Positions 11,034 through 20,734 are shown, numbered from the stretch's first letter. The stretch is 64,000 bases of DNA from Blastobasis lacticolella (GCA_905147135.1 LR990067.1:5022001-5086000), one strand, 5' to 3'. Translations and numbers: made by a program. The notes: generated by a model not told the origin, from the letters alone.

Positions 11034-12033
11034 CCAATGGTAAGTACGAGTACTTACTTGAAATCTGCCAAAATCGGGAATTATATTTGTGTCTTTTTTA
11101 CAACTAGCCATAGGTCTCTAATAGCAGCATGCTTGCGAGACCTATCTATAACCAAAACGCATGCAGAGTCCTGGAACTGGATGGGTGACCATTTCGTACA
11201 TTGAGGCTTCGTCTTAGTGTGTCAATGACAAACACTATAGTCATGGACTACTTATAGATATGACATTGAGGCTAGTTGAATCCCAGCACCGCAACAAGCT
11301 CACTCATTGGGTGCGCCTCCTTTTTAAGGAAACTTGGGCAATGCGAGGTTGACTAATGCGCTTGTTACACTTGGCTAAACTCAGTAGACTAAATTCAGAA
11401 GAAAAAAGCGTGAGAGCAAGTTAAAGTAGAAGGTATTGCTCGTAGAATAAGGTTCATTTTTGTGTCAACCCTTTGGATACGAAACAATTAATTTTTAGAA
11501 TTATTCCATTCTATAAACTTAATATTCAATTTAGTTTTTAATTGTTGTATGTTGTTGTTTAATAAATAAATCGACGACGTAGTACCAATACCTCCTAAGT
11601 TACATTTTGGCGATTTTTAGTTTTTAATGTCAATCGACGCAGAATGCAATTTCGCACGCGCTGGCAAAACCCCTAAGTTTGATATTAGATTTTTCGTAAC
11701 TTTAAACACTATAAAATAAGCTTTTAAAAAATAAACTTCTATAAAAAATAAAAATGTGAGACATTTTTTTCGTTTCTTGAAAAGTTGTAATTTTTTAGTT
11801 AGGAAATATTTGTACTTCGCTGTCGAAATATACTCAAGTAAAAAAGAACAAGTCTTGACCAATGTGAACCAGCCATTAGTGTAGCAGTATTCAGTAGTAA
11901 TGAGTATTTTAAACACTGCGATATCTAATCTGCCCTAGAGATTATGAGAGCCTTCACTGTCATGATATACTGATAGATGATAGATCATCAAATAATTAAT
12001 TACCAGTGGAACAAAGAATGTATCTTATAAGTA
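11034..12033. other. Intergenic DNA without a gene
   Basis: A minus-strand frame at 11617-11916 is Lys/Phe/Leu-rich in an AT-rich stretch, with no family signature or splice context. I regard it as chance. Confidence 0.45.
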
Positions 12034-12345
12034 GGTATCAGACTCATAAGTAAAAGGTACCGGGTTCGAATCCCACTGCGTCCATGGACCAATGACTGTT
12101 TATGTTCTAACGTTGAACACTAACTGATGCTCTTACGGTGAGGGAAAACATCGTGATGAAACCTGCATATTCAGGTGACTAAATGCGTAACCATGATCCA
12201 ATCAGACCTGTTTACAGGGTCACGAGGTCAGACGGCAGTCACTGCACTGTAATTACCTGATCAATCAAGTCCTGGATCATGGTTAAGGCGGACCCCGGGC
12301 CCTCGTGCGCGAGGGCACAATCGGGACATTATCGAAAATATGATG
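12034..12345 (+). mobile_element. SINE-T with partial head
   Basis: Retains the anticodon-arm to T-arm half of the head (gtatcagactcataag, ccgggttcgaatccc) and the complete body to atcgaaaatatgatg. Confidence 0.8.
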
Positions 12346-12970
12346 TATGAGCCTCCACTATTGGGTATTTGTTGGTGGGAGTTTCTGGAATAATTCATCT
12401 CATCAAGAATACTTTATTACCAAGACACTTTATTTAAAGCGTTTATATTGCATTTTGGTGAAACTAAATCATATATTGCCTTTGTAAGAAGAACGGGCAT
12501 ATATTCTGTGGTAGGGGGTTGCGTTTAGCAATAAAATGAAACCAAAAATAATAAAATACCATAATTTATTAAACTTAAAACTAAATAATATTCAAGATCA
12601 TAATAGCAGTCACAGGCGAGTTGCCTTGTTTATTCAGTTCTTTTAAATGCAACTTCATAAAGTAACCATTCTAATAATAGAAGTTTAAAAAAATTACATG
12701 ATTAAAGTTGTTCTCTGTGCGAAGTGCCTCACAAAAAATTATACATTTTAAATTGTCACTAACAGTGTAAAATAATGCAAACTTCTTATCAATTTTATCT
12801 ATAGCATATATTTAATAAATTCACTATGTTTTGCGTTATTGTTTCCAATATTATTCTTTTATTTTTCAACTTAATGTGTACCCTACTTTTAATTTCAGAC
12901 GTGTCACGAGAACGTGATTTTAATACAGGCTTTTGGATTACCTCTTCTATATTATGATGTAGGTATTAGG

Positions 12971-13161
12971 TACAGTCGAGTTCATTAATATGTGAGCATT
13001 GCCAAGGCTTCAAATATAAATGTACATGGAATGGTACTCATATATCTGAGCAGATGAACATATGTTTGATTGATGAATCTGCTCAGATATATAAGTACCC
13101 TTCCATGTACATTTATATTTGAAGCCTTGGCAATGCTCACATATTAATGAACTCGACTGTA
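12971..13161. mobile_element. Palindromic Tc1/mariner-type MITE
   Basis: A 190-bp element made almost wholly of two inverted arms of about 85 bases. It begins cagtcgagttcattaatatg and ends in the complement, with an unpaired centre near gaacatatgtttgattgatg. TA lies at each end (12971-12972 and 13160-13161), as expected for a TA-targeting Tc1/mariner transposase. The arms are nearly identical, suggesting young age. It sits directly upstream of a SINE-T copy. Confidence 0.85.
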
Positions 13162-13169
13162 CATCTTTT

Positions 13170-13396
13170 TTGTACGTTAGTTGATGCTCTTACGGTGCGG
13201 GAAAACATCGTGATGAAATCTGTACATTCAGCCGACTGAAAGTGTAACCATGATCCAATATGGTCGGGTTTCCCTGACAGCAGGGTCACGGAGGACATAT
13301 GGAAGTCGCTCCACTGTAATTATCTGACCTGCCAAATCCTGGATCATGGTCAAAGCCGACTCCGGGTCCTCGTGCGCGAGAACACGACGCCAAGAT
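13170..13396 (+). mobile_element. SINE-T body, 5'-truncated
   Basis: From gttgatgctcttacggtg through ccactgtaattatctgacc to acgacgccaagatg. It starts ten bases after the MITE end. Confidence 0.75.
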
Positions 13397-13497
13397 GTTT
13401 TTTTATTAGGTATATTTTTTTGTACTTTAATTCAGTTAAATTAAATTAAGGTTTATGGTTATTTGTACTTGTGTTTACAATAAAAATTGCTCTCAGA

Positions 13498-13835
13498 ATC
13501 GGTTCTCAGTACGCAGTTTCTATGTACGTTTAAATCTTTGAAACTACGCGACAGATTTTAATGCGGTTTTCAACAATAGATAGAGTGATTCAAAAGGAAA
13601 ATTTATAAGAAATATTTTATGAAATTGTTTGACATTTATATTTTTAGTTAATTGACATAAGTATGGAATTTGACATTGTTATTATTTTTATACTTTTGGT
13701 AATGAATTTAAATAGATATGGAATTGTAAATTCTGAAATAAATGATTATTTATTTATTTTTATTTATTATAAGCATGAAAAAAGGATAGGTAGGTAGAGT
13801 AGGTGTACGCGAACGAAGTCGCTCCGGGTCCTTTA
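13498..13835 (+). repeat. R5 element with AT-rich internal insertion
   Basis: Both R5 halves are recognisable (aactacgcgacagatttta at 13550; gtaggtgtacgcgaacgaag near 13800). About 170 AT-rich bases separate them, apparently inserted after the aaaatttataag motif. Confidence 0.6.
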
Positions 13836-14504
13836 GTTACCTATTTAGGGTAATATGAAGGATATGATACTACAGGCTCCAAGAATGAGGATGTCTCATG
13901 TGAAGTCATATGTGATAAACCCTTCAGGGCAAATTTATAATAATATTATAGAGTGGAAAGATTTGATTGTTGGCCACAAACAATTATATGATTGTTTATG
14001 TATAATGGATAAACTCTTTTGAGTTTATTACTACTTAACCGATTTTAGAAATTCTTTCACCTAATAAAAATACATTATCAGCGAGTAATATAGGCTTTAG
14101 TTTTTTCCGTTCCACTTGAATATTATATTGAATGTGGTTCCGTGACGAAATGTGAACATAATTTCATAGCAAAGAAACCCAGAAAGGCATTTTTTCAAAT
14201 CCACAATACAGCAGTTCTATGTGTCTAGCGTAATGAAATATGTGAAAAGAACTTTGTCTCTTGTAGGTACAGTAACAGCCGATTGCACTAAACTTGGGAC
14301 TCCAAAGTTGGCGCCTAAAGATTTTCCTAAGAATTGATTCACAAAATTTGTGTTATAAAGATAAGAATGACTTAGCGAGTTTCGTTTTTACTCATGGTTT
14401 GTGTTGATTTAACGCTTTTCTTGTTAGGAATATTTTAAATCGTCTTTGCTATTGACTGCAATCAGGTAAATTAGTGTGCATGAGAGAAAGTTCTTTTCAT
14501 ATAT

Positions 14505-14510
14505 TTTATT
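14505..14510 (-). terminator. Candidate polyadenylation signal of the serine protease gene
   Basis: AATAAA on the minus strand about 245 bases downstream of the protease stop codon. It is the nearest canonical hexamer I see on that strand; usage is unproven. Confidence 0.35.
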
Positions 14511-14520
14511 AAGGGAATTT

Positions 14521-14676
14521 CGTATAGTATCGGACAATGTCGAAAGTTATCTTATTTTTTATCTAAAGCACATAACAAATGAAGTTCAAACTGCAATCGT
14601 AAAGCAATAAAATTGCATTCAAATCTCCAATTTCGAGACATATGTGTTTAAACAAGAATGTGTCCGATACTATACG
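14521..14676. repeat. 16-bp terminal inverted repeat in the protease 3' UTR
   Basis: cgtatagtatcggaca (14521-14536) is perfectly inverted at 14661-14676, with 124 bases between. It starts about 77 bases past the stop codon, so it is probably transcribed. A MITE remnant or an RNA stem are both possible. Confidence 0.55.
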
Positions 14677-14752
14677 ACCTCTACAACATAGAGTTCTTCG
14701 AGATAGTGCTGACAAAATTGACAAAGTTCCATTTAGTGCATTCCTTAGTCTT

Positions 14753-14931
14753 TCAATAATAATTAACCCCGTTCTGCTCACTAATAACATGTTTAATCCA
14801 GGGTGTAGTCAGCTTCACGTTATGGTATATCCCGGGCTGGTGGTCCACGCCGCAGCCGAATCCCGCCGAGGTGATGCCGACTAAATAGTAGCGGTTGTTG
14901 TCCATCACTATTAGGGGGCCACCGGAGTCGC
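14753..14931 (-). CDS. Serine protease, exon 7 (catalytic Ser, C-terminus, stop)
   Basis: The acceptor ttcccag precedes GC GAC TCC, completing the Gly codon split with exon 6. The exon encodes residues 331-388 of the visible protein. The motif G-DSGGP supplies the nucleophile Ser332. It is followed by LIVMDNNRYYLVGITSAG, with Cys in FGCG, and PGIYHNV, the chymotrypsin-family C-terminal strand and helix (TTPWIKHV). Gly residues at the positions equivalent to 216 and 226 keep the S1 pocket open, while the usual Trp215 position appears to be Ala. The stop is TGA at 14755-14753. The fold, the activity and its secretion follow from the S1A family; the natural substrate is unknown. Confidence 0.95.
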
Positions 14932-14977
14932 CTGGGAACGAAATAGTTATTGTAAAGTGTAGGATATAATTTGTCCA

Positions 14978-15168
14978 AACTGACTTGTCTTATTTGGTTA
15001 AAGAAATTATGTATTTAAATGGATAATGTGCAGCAGTATTCGTTGAAATTCACATTGTATCTGTTTCTTATAAATTCTCGACATCTATACACAATAAACG
15101 TAGTGTGATTGATACGGCAAGTCGTTATTTTGGGCATTGTTTGTTCACCAAATAAGACAAGTCAGTTT
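14978..15168. mobile_element. MITE in the last protease intron
   Basis: Arms aaactgacttgtcttatttg (14978 on) and its complement (ending 15168) pair perfectly over 22 bases. About 190 bp, no coding. Related end sequence (tttgtttaccaaataatac) occurs near 55860 and 54840. Confidence 0.7.
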
Positions 15169-15189
15169 AAACAGATCATAGGTGTAGGT

Positions 15190-15590
15190 CATTCTGCCGG
15201 CCACTTTCCGCCATCGGGAGATGCGATCCGGGCGAACGCTTCATAAGGATGAATGGTGGATGTCGTGGATCTTCCAGTTGTCCGCACGAGCTTTAGTTCA
15301 ACCTCTATAATGCGTACGGAGATTGTAAAGAGATGAAGTTGGCAGACAGGAGAAAAGAGTGGCGATTGCTCCACCAACAAGAGTCATACTCCAAATATAT
15401 GATGATGATGAATGCATACGGTTAAGCAATGGAACGAGTTGCCTGTTAGTGTAATTCCCTGATCATTATAATCTGGACGCCTGGATGATTCTAATAGGCT
15501 GTTCCTAGACAGGCATGCTCCATCATCGTCAATTACCACCAGGTGAGGTGGCGGTCAAATGCCTGTCAAGTTTAGTTAAAAAAAAAAAAC
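15190..15590 (+). mobile_element. LINE-A 3' region split by a 91-bp RTE tail
   Basis: Homologous to the complement of 37700-38000: ccgccatcgggagatgcgat, then gtcgtggatcttccag, then atggaacgagttgcctg, and the tail gacaggcatgctccatc to polyA at 15580. An insertion at 15320-15410 interrupts it. Lies in the intron between protease exons 6 and 7, antisense to the gene. Confidence 0.8.
15320..15410 (+). mobile_element. 91-bp RTE-like tail inserted in LINE-A
   Basis: One frame reads KLADRRKEWRLLHQQESYSK and the end is (ATG)n, like the last codons and tail of an RTE element. It is flanked by aatgcgtacgg (15309-15319) and aatgcatacgg (15411-15421), an 11-bp target duplication with one mismatch. Confidence 0.8.
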
Positions 15591-15591
15591 A

Positions 15592-15655
15592 ACGGCTACT
15601 CGTATTCAGAAACGCGCGAACGCACAGCGTTCCAACTGACAACACTTGAGTGGCA
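15592..15655. repeat. Fragment of the MITE-5 family
   Basis: Matches, inverted, the right half of the element at 46645-46861 (cgtattcagaaac, then gaacgcacag, then acaacacttgagtggc). Confidence 0.55.
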
Positions 15656-15659
15656 ATCT

Positions 15660-15842
15660 GCACTATGGTCATCTCGGCGTTAATGTCCCGGCTGTGCTTT
15701 GGCGTCCACCTTGACCATAATCTAGGATTTGGCAAGGTAATTACAGTGGAGCGACTGCCATCTAACCTCTATGACCCTGTTTGCAGCACCTGACCAGATT
15801 GGATCATGGTTACACATTCAGTCGCCTGAATGTGCAGGAGGG
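15660..15842 (-). mobile_element. SINE-T body
   Basis: Antisense order: atctcggcgttaatgtcc, taattacagtggagcgactg, gattggatcatggtt, then the gcctgaatgtgcagg end. Head absent. Confidence 0.75.
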
Positions 15843-16122
15843 TAATAGTCGACACCGAAAGAGGTTGAACCCAGTCTACTCGTGACCATGACGCATGCGA
15901 CTGCGTTGAAATATTGAGGTAAAAACAATGCTAACCGTGGTAACTAACAAACAAACATGTGTAGTGCAAGTGTAGTGAATAAACACGAAAGTCTTAAAAC
16001 CTATATTAACGCCAACATGGCCATGGCCAATGTAAAAGACGACAGTTACAGTTTTCCATCAGGTCGTCTGTCTGCTCATTTGTGCACTGGGCTAGGATTG
16101 CTTAAAAAACTTTTTTCATTAC

Positions 16123-16230
16123 CCAAGCAAGCGTCCTGGTGTCCATCTGAATGTCCAGCGCATATCATCTCCGAGTGGATCTCCACGGATATCTGTTTGC
16201 TTTGATGCCACTTAATGCATTGCTCCGTAC
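16123..16230 (-). CDS. Serine protease, exon 6 (S1-pocket exon)
   Basis: Acceptor catcttcag, donor CTTGG|gtaatg. The exon uses phase 1 at both borders and encodes residues 295-329. Visible are TEQCIKWH, then EMICAGHSDGHQDACL and the split Gly before DSGGP. Asp326 lies six residues before the catalytic Ser and is equivalent to chymotrypsin 189, so cleavage after Arg or Lys is expected. Cysteines at CIKW, ICAG and ACL take the usual places of the pairs near the active site. It is flanked by SINE-T and an R1 element in the introns. Confidence 0.95.
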
Positions 16231-16308
16231 CTGAAGATGTAATATAATTGGTTATGACAGTATTTTTTTATTTAAGTACCGTAAGAAATAGAGCGTGAGC
16301 GTAGAATT

Positions 16309-16640
16309 GGCCGTGTGGTGTCCGGCAGCGTAGAATTGCACCAACCCCTTACACTTGTGGGTGTCGTACGAGGCGACTAATGTTATCGAGGCTAAAGATG
16401 CGGTGACTGCTTACCATCAGACAGGCCGCAAGCTTGTTTGCCACCTTAGTGGTATATAAAAAAAAAAGATTTAGAGTCTCCGACCTCCGTAGGCTGGAAT
16501 ATGGGCAGCAGCATTTTCCATTGTTATGTTTATAACACTGCGATTTCTAACACGCCTTTCTAGCGTGAAGATTATGGCAGTAACTTCCTCTCTTAGACCT
16601 GCAGTGGACTAATATGGGCTGGTTGTTATGGGTGGAGGTG
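16309..16640 (+). mobile_element. R1 element interrupted by a LINE-B tail
   Basis: Starts at the usual ggccgtgtggtgtccggcag. At 16400-16464 a LINE-B 3' tail with polyA splits it, flanked by aaagat (16394-16399 and 16465-16470). The rest continues to gggctggttgtta. Confidence 0.8.
16400..16464 (+). mobile_element. LINE-B 3' tail nested in R1
   Basis: cggtgactgcttaccatcag, agcttgtttgccacctta, then an A tract; extreme 5' truncation (about 65 bp), with a 6-bp target duplication aaagat. Confidence 0.75.
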
Positions 16641-16844
16641 GAGGTTATTGGTGACACTTCCAACTTTCTACTAGATGAGCTGTCTGCCCGTTGAACGAGT
16701 TACAATATAAAAATAAATTTTCATATGAGAAATGTATTTTTATAACAAGCTTTTATTGCGCGTTCTCTATGATGCGTAGTTTACGAGTTTTACAAGTTAG
16801 TTAGATTGCATTGTCACCTATTATACATAAGTGTGCAAAGAAGG

Positions 16845-17285
16845 TCCGGACAATCCAGTCTATATGACCAATAACGTTGAGCTATATGTCATTAGAAAGG
16901 CTTTTTAATTTTCCACAATTTTACTTAGGTGACAATCCTCGAATCGCTGTGAGAAAACAGTTATGGGCAATTAAAGTAAACATCATTTTGTACTGGAAAA
17001 TACGGCCTATATGACCAATCACGTTGAGCGATATGTCATTGGAAAAGATTTTTCATTTTCTGCAACTTTTACTAAAGTGACAATCCTCGAATCGCGGTGG
17101 GAAAACAGTTATGAGCTATTAAAGTATGCATCATTTTCCCTATGATGACCAATTGTATTGACAATAACCTTTTTATGCACAACGATTCGAGAATTGCCGC
17201 CATAGTAAAAGTTGTAGAAAATGAAAAATCCTTTCCAATGACATATCAATCAACGTAATTGAGCATATGGGCTGGGGTCAATACA
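16845..17285. repeat. Two direct units plus one inverted unit (about 140 bp each)
   Basis: Unit 1 (about 16860-16985) and unit 2 (about 17010-17125) share tatatgaccaat, cgttgagc, atatgtcatt, gacaatcctcgaatcgc and aaaacagttatg. A third unit (about 17165-17270) carries the same motifs inverted (cgattcgagaattg, tttccaatgacatat). The family is not identified. Confidence 0.7.
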
Positions 17286-17354
17286 TTTCTGCCGGTCCTC
17301 CTTTCTGTTCAACTTGCAAGATTTTATTATGAATACACAGGTAAAACTTAAAAA

Positions 17355-17798
17355 CCTAACCTACAGATAAAGTCGGATAACTCCGACCAAGTTTATATAT
17401 ATACTCAAATATTTATAGAACTACTAAACGGATTTTAATGAAACAAAACGAATAAACATCTCGATTAAATTGGCTTTCAAATAGAGGAAACCGCACCCAA
17501 ATCGGTCCACACCCCAATTTCGATAATATTTATTTTATTTTTATTTATTTATTGCTTCATAATAGGTTTACTGATGATTCTTTACATAAGTTAATTAAAG
17601 CTTCGTAGAAATGAGTCATCGTTCAATTGAGTGATCGGCTAATAGTATTCGTTGAAATGAAAATCGATCAAACGGTTTTCGGAATTACGTAGGAATCCCA
17701 TCCGTTCGGAAGCTTCGATGCTACAGACAGACACACAGATTCACAAAGCTATAGATACACAAGTCAAACTTAAAACGCCCCTCTATTTTCGTAGGGTA
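17355..17798 (+). repeat. R6 dispersed element with insertion
   Basis: Carries the R6 signature: cgaccaagttta near the start, aaatggcttt-like and accgcacccaaatcggtcca in the middle, then catccgttcggaagc, cagacagacacacagat and a cgtcaaactt-like end. About 130 AT-rich bases are inserted near 17520-17640. The element ends only 30 bases from the donor of protease exon 5. Confidence 0.65.
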
Positions 17799-17828
17799 TT
17801 ACAAATAGAAGCTTGTAAAAAGACTTAC

Positions 17829-18076
17829 TAAGCAACGGCACAGTGGCAGACCTCAGCCTGTTGGTCCCAGTGTGTCCTGAACTGGCATCGGTCTTCCCCC
17901 ACCCGGCGATCACGCCCGACCTCCCCCGAAGGTCCAAGTTCCACGAAGGCAGGCAAATCGGCAGGATATGGCTAGAGTAGACGACTGGATGGGAGAGTCG
18001 GAGTAACGCAATATCGTAGCGGTCTGGCTGAGTCACTCTGAACTGGAAGAGTGGGTGCAGGATTTTCTGGGTCACC
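17829..18076 (-). CDS. Serine protease, exon 5 (catalytic Asp)
   Basis: Acceptor ttatttcag, donor CTTA|gtaagt. It enters in phase 2 and leaves in phase 1, encoding residues 212-293. The sequence VTQKILHPLFQF leads into RYDIALLRL with the catalytic Asp232, then HILPICLPSW, whose Cys normally pairs with the linker Cys of the activated two-chain form (MECG in exon 3). Next are VIAGWGKT, GHTGTNRLRSATVPLL and the split Ser codon. All are standard S1A landmarks at expected spacing. GC-rich coding sequence stands out from the AT-rich introns. Confidence 0.95.
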
Positions 18077-18117
18077 CTGAAATAAGGTTAGAAGTATAAT
18101 TTAAGAGAGTTATACAC

Positions 18118-18485
18118 AAGAAGGTCGGCAGCACGGGCGTGGTACCGCTTGTATTGCAAGCGTCTATAAGCTGCGGCCGTGTGGTGTCCGGCAGAGTAGA
18201 ATAGCACCAACCCCTTACACTCATGGGTGTCGTACAAGGCGACTAATGTTTTCGAGGCAAAAGATCAAGAGTCTCCGTAGTTTGGAAAATGGGCAGCAGC
18301 ATTTTCCATTGTTATATTTAAACACTGCGATCTCCAACCCGCCTGCCAAGCGTGGAGATTATTGCGTGGGAGAGGCCCTAAGTCCTGCAGTGGACTGTTA
18401 TGGGCTGTGATGATGAAAAGCTGCGGTGACTGCTTACTGTCAGGCAGATAGGCTCTAAGCTTGTTTTACCATCTTGGTGGTATGA
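18118..18485 (+). mobile_element. LINE-B tail split by an R1 element
   Basis: The left part (to 18176) carries attgcaagcgtctataagct and the right part (from 18418) ctgcggtgactgcttactgt and aagcttgttttaccatctt. The LINE-B consensus reads through when 18177-18417 plus one aagctgcgg is removed. Confidence 0.8.
18177..18417 (+). mobile_element. R1 element with 9-bp target duplication
   Basis: A clean copy, 241 bp: begins ccgtgtggtgtccggcagag and ends tgatgatga. Flanked by aagctgcgg at 18168-18176 and 18418-18426. This copy best defines both R1 ends. Confidence 0.85.
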
Positions 18486-18731
18486 ATAACCTAACCGACA
18501 GAAAAAGTCGAATAAAGCCCGACCAAGTTTACTTAAATTGAAATATTTTATAAACTATAGAACCGATTTCAATGAAATGAAGCTAAGAACCATCTCGATT
18601 AAATTGGCATTCAAATATAGAAAAAACTGATAAAATCGGTGTGTCAGTTCGAAAGCTACCTACGATGCCACACAAAGCCACAGATACACGCGTCAAACTC
18701 ATAACAGCCCTCTTTTTTCGTCAGGGGTTCG
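18486..18731 (+). repeat. R6 dispersed element
   Basis: aacctaaccgacagaaaaag at the start, aaccgatttcaatgaaatga, aatcggtgtgtcagttcg, then acacgcgtcaaactcataac and a cttttttcgtcag end. Confidence 0.7.
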
Positions 18732-18891
18732 TGTAATGTGACAATTGTATCAAATATTGTATAAAATATTGTACATATTTTCAACTGAATCAACTGGCAG
18801 TTGCGGCCAATAGCTCATATAAATGATGGTAAGGGTCTCGAGTGGCGATTACGTACCGGAAGACGTAGCGTTGGTTGACCTTCCACCGTCT

Positions 18892-19162
18892 CATTCCATC
18901 CCACTCCCGTCCCATTCCATCCGATTCCATCCGATTCCATCCGATTCCATCCGATTCCATCCGATTCCATCCGATTCCATCCCGTTCCATCCCGTTCCAT
19001 CCCGTTCCATCCCGTTCCATCCCGTTCCATCCCGTTCCATCCCGTTCCATCCCGTTCCATCCCGTTCCATCCCGTTCCATCCCGTTCCATCCCGTTCCAT
19101 CCCGTTCCATCCCGTTCCATCCCATTCCATCCCATTCCATCCCATTCCACCCCATTCCATCC
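18892..19162. repeat. Decamer minisatellite (cccgttccat)n
   Basis: About 26 units of exactly 10 bases with three variants in blocks: ccgattccat (6 consecutive), cccgttccat (14 consecutive) and cccattccat at the edges. There is no stop codon in several frames on either strand, so the array produces long but meaningless frames rich in Trp-Asn-Gly-Met or Pro-Ser-His. It lies in the intron between protease exons 4 and 5, starting 94 bases from the exon 4 donor. A short inverted match (tggaatggaat) follows at 19200-19211. Confidence 0.95.
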
Positions 19163-19255
19163 AAATCGAACCAAATTGACTGAAACGGAATGTACTGGAG
19201 TGGAATGGAATAGAATCCTCTCTTGGTGTGTCGACTAGTGGCGGGTAATGCTTAC

Positions 19256-19376
19256 CCTCTCTCGCTGGCGGTGGCGTCCCCGGCGGCGGGCTCGAGCGCT
19301 CCCAGCCAGACGGCGACGGCGGCCGCGGGCGCGCGCGACACGCAATGTGCTGCCGTCGCCACGAACCGGCGGGAGA
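19256..19376 (-). CDS. Serine protease, exon 4 (catalytic His)
   Basis: Acceptor tctcgacacag, donor AGAGG|gtaagc. It enters in phase 1 (completing Val171) and leaves in phase 2 (Gly211). Residues 172-210 include SRRFVATAAHCVSRAP with the general base His181 in the canonical AAHC. An Ala/Val-rich strand (AVAVWLGAL) and the acidic surface turn (EPAAGDATASER) follow. Base composition is extreme: runs of ggcggcg and gcgcgcgcg make it by far the most GC-rich piece of the window. Confidence 0.95.
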
Positions 19377-19739
19377 CTGTGTCGAGAGATGGGAAATATT
19401 GGAGCACAGAAGTATGGTAGGAGTATACTTGTATATATAATTTGTTAAGTTCACTTCCCGTGCGAAGGGCAAGTCGCTAGTGGAAGATAAATTACGGAAT
19501 TATACTACAAATAAACTGAACTTCTTTAGTGTAGTCCGCGTCTCTCAATTTGGACTGGTTAAATATAAAAAATTTACTAATCTGTTTTATCATTGACACG
19601 ATAAGAAGAAAAAGAACTGAACTTCTAAAATTGGAATAGTTTTAGGAAACTTGCTGGAGTGAAAGAAGATGTACCTAGTGACTAAGATAGAAATAGTAAT
19701 GCTTAGCTTGTTCAGGCATTTAGACAGAATGAATGACAG

Positions 19740-19965
19740 TAGATACAAAATATATATATCGCAGGGAAGGGGAAGACAGATGTACGTATCACGATCACAT
19801 CGATAATATTTTAAAGAAAGGTCAGGTCAAGGGTACCCTAATCCGACGTAAATGTCTGAAAAGGTTGATGGATGTGGAGAAGGCAAGATTGGTCTGTCGG
19901 GACCGTAGCAGGTGGAACGATGATGTCTCTGCCTACCTCTGTAGGAAATCATTTTTTGCTAATTA
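19740..19965 (+). pseudogene. Probable non-LTR retrotransposon C-terminal remnant
   Basis: A 75-codon frame with DHIDNILKKGQVKGTLIRR, then KRLMDVEKAR and CRDRSRWNDDVSAY. The D-R-x-R-W plus S-A-Y ending resembles LINE reverse transcriptase C-termini in moths. It lies in the protease intron between exons 3 and 4, antisense to the gene. Confidence 0.45.
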
Positions 19966-20649
19966 GACGACCTCTCACATACTTCACTGACCTAGAGTCA
20001 CGGAAGTATCACTGTGACTTTTCACGTAGGAATTAAGTTACAAAATCACAACGAAACATGTAGGACACATGATAATAAGGACCGTAAGGGGACGTCAGTG
20101 TCTTTTTATCGGTAGTTTCCTAATCGGCGGCATATTAGAACAATAATGAGTGTGTCGGAAAAGACACTAGCATGCCTCCGATAAGTGACGTTATTTATCA
20201 CCCATCTCTACCATCTTATTTAGAGTGAAGCTGTTGAGAGGCCATCATATTAGCAAAAAAATGGCCTAATTTGTATGTTATATAAAGCACAAGCTCGTCC
20301 GCAAACTCCACGCTACATGAGCTCACTCGTACGTTAGACGACATGAAAATTCTGCGATGTAAGGCGTTTCTTGATCATGTCCGTAATAAACATATCCATG
20401 GTATGATATAAACAAGCTCATCCCATGAGAGACACAGGGAATATGATTGAAGAGGCTAACTTGCGCTGATATGGAGCAAGTACAGAATTTCAGAACAAAA
20501 CAGTAGTTCAGTATACACAGCTAAACATGATATCTTTGTGTTCATGCCGGTGAGTAAGGTCTTTAGTGCTTCAAGGGGAACCGTGGTTTTGCCAATGGAA
20601 TTGCTTTTGAATATTTAGAGATTCGATACGCATCGGTGATAACGCTAGT

Positions 20650-20716
20650 GCTGCTAATGTCTACAGACAGGAGTTACCACTTTCCATCAGGTGGCCGCTT
20701 GCCTGTTTGCCTACCG
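20650..20716 (+). mobile_element. LINE-C type tail
   Basis: ggagttaccactttccatca, ggtggccgcttgcctgtttg and cctaccgtataacata. It forms an inverted repeat with the opposite-strand tail at 20771-20864. Confidence 0.65.
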
Positions 20717-20734
20717 TATAACATAATAACAATC

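Noticed and set aside
11617..11916. A 99-codon minus-strand frame
   Set aside because: AT-rich, Lys/Phe/Leu-dominated sequence without signature, splice signals or codon bias.
18892..19162. CRISPR array
   Set aside because: Ten-base contiguous units without spacers; a eukaryotic minisatellite.
18790..19183. Long open frames on both strands through the decamer array
   Set aside because: They exist only because a stop-free 10-base unit is repeated; one overlaps the real protease His exon out of frame. No start, splice or composition support.
19223..19448. Plus-strand frames over the GC-rich region
   Set aside because: They are shadows of the minus-strand catalytic-His exon, whose AAHC motif and splice sites decide the strand.
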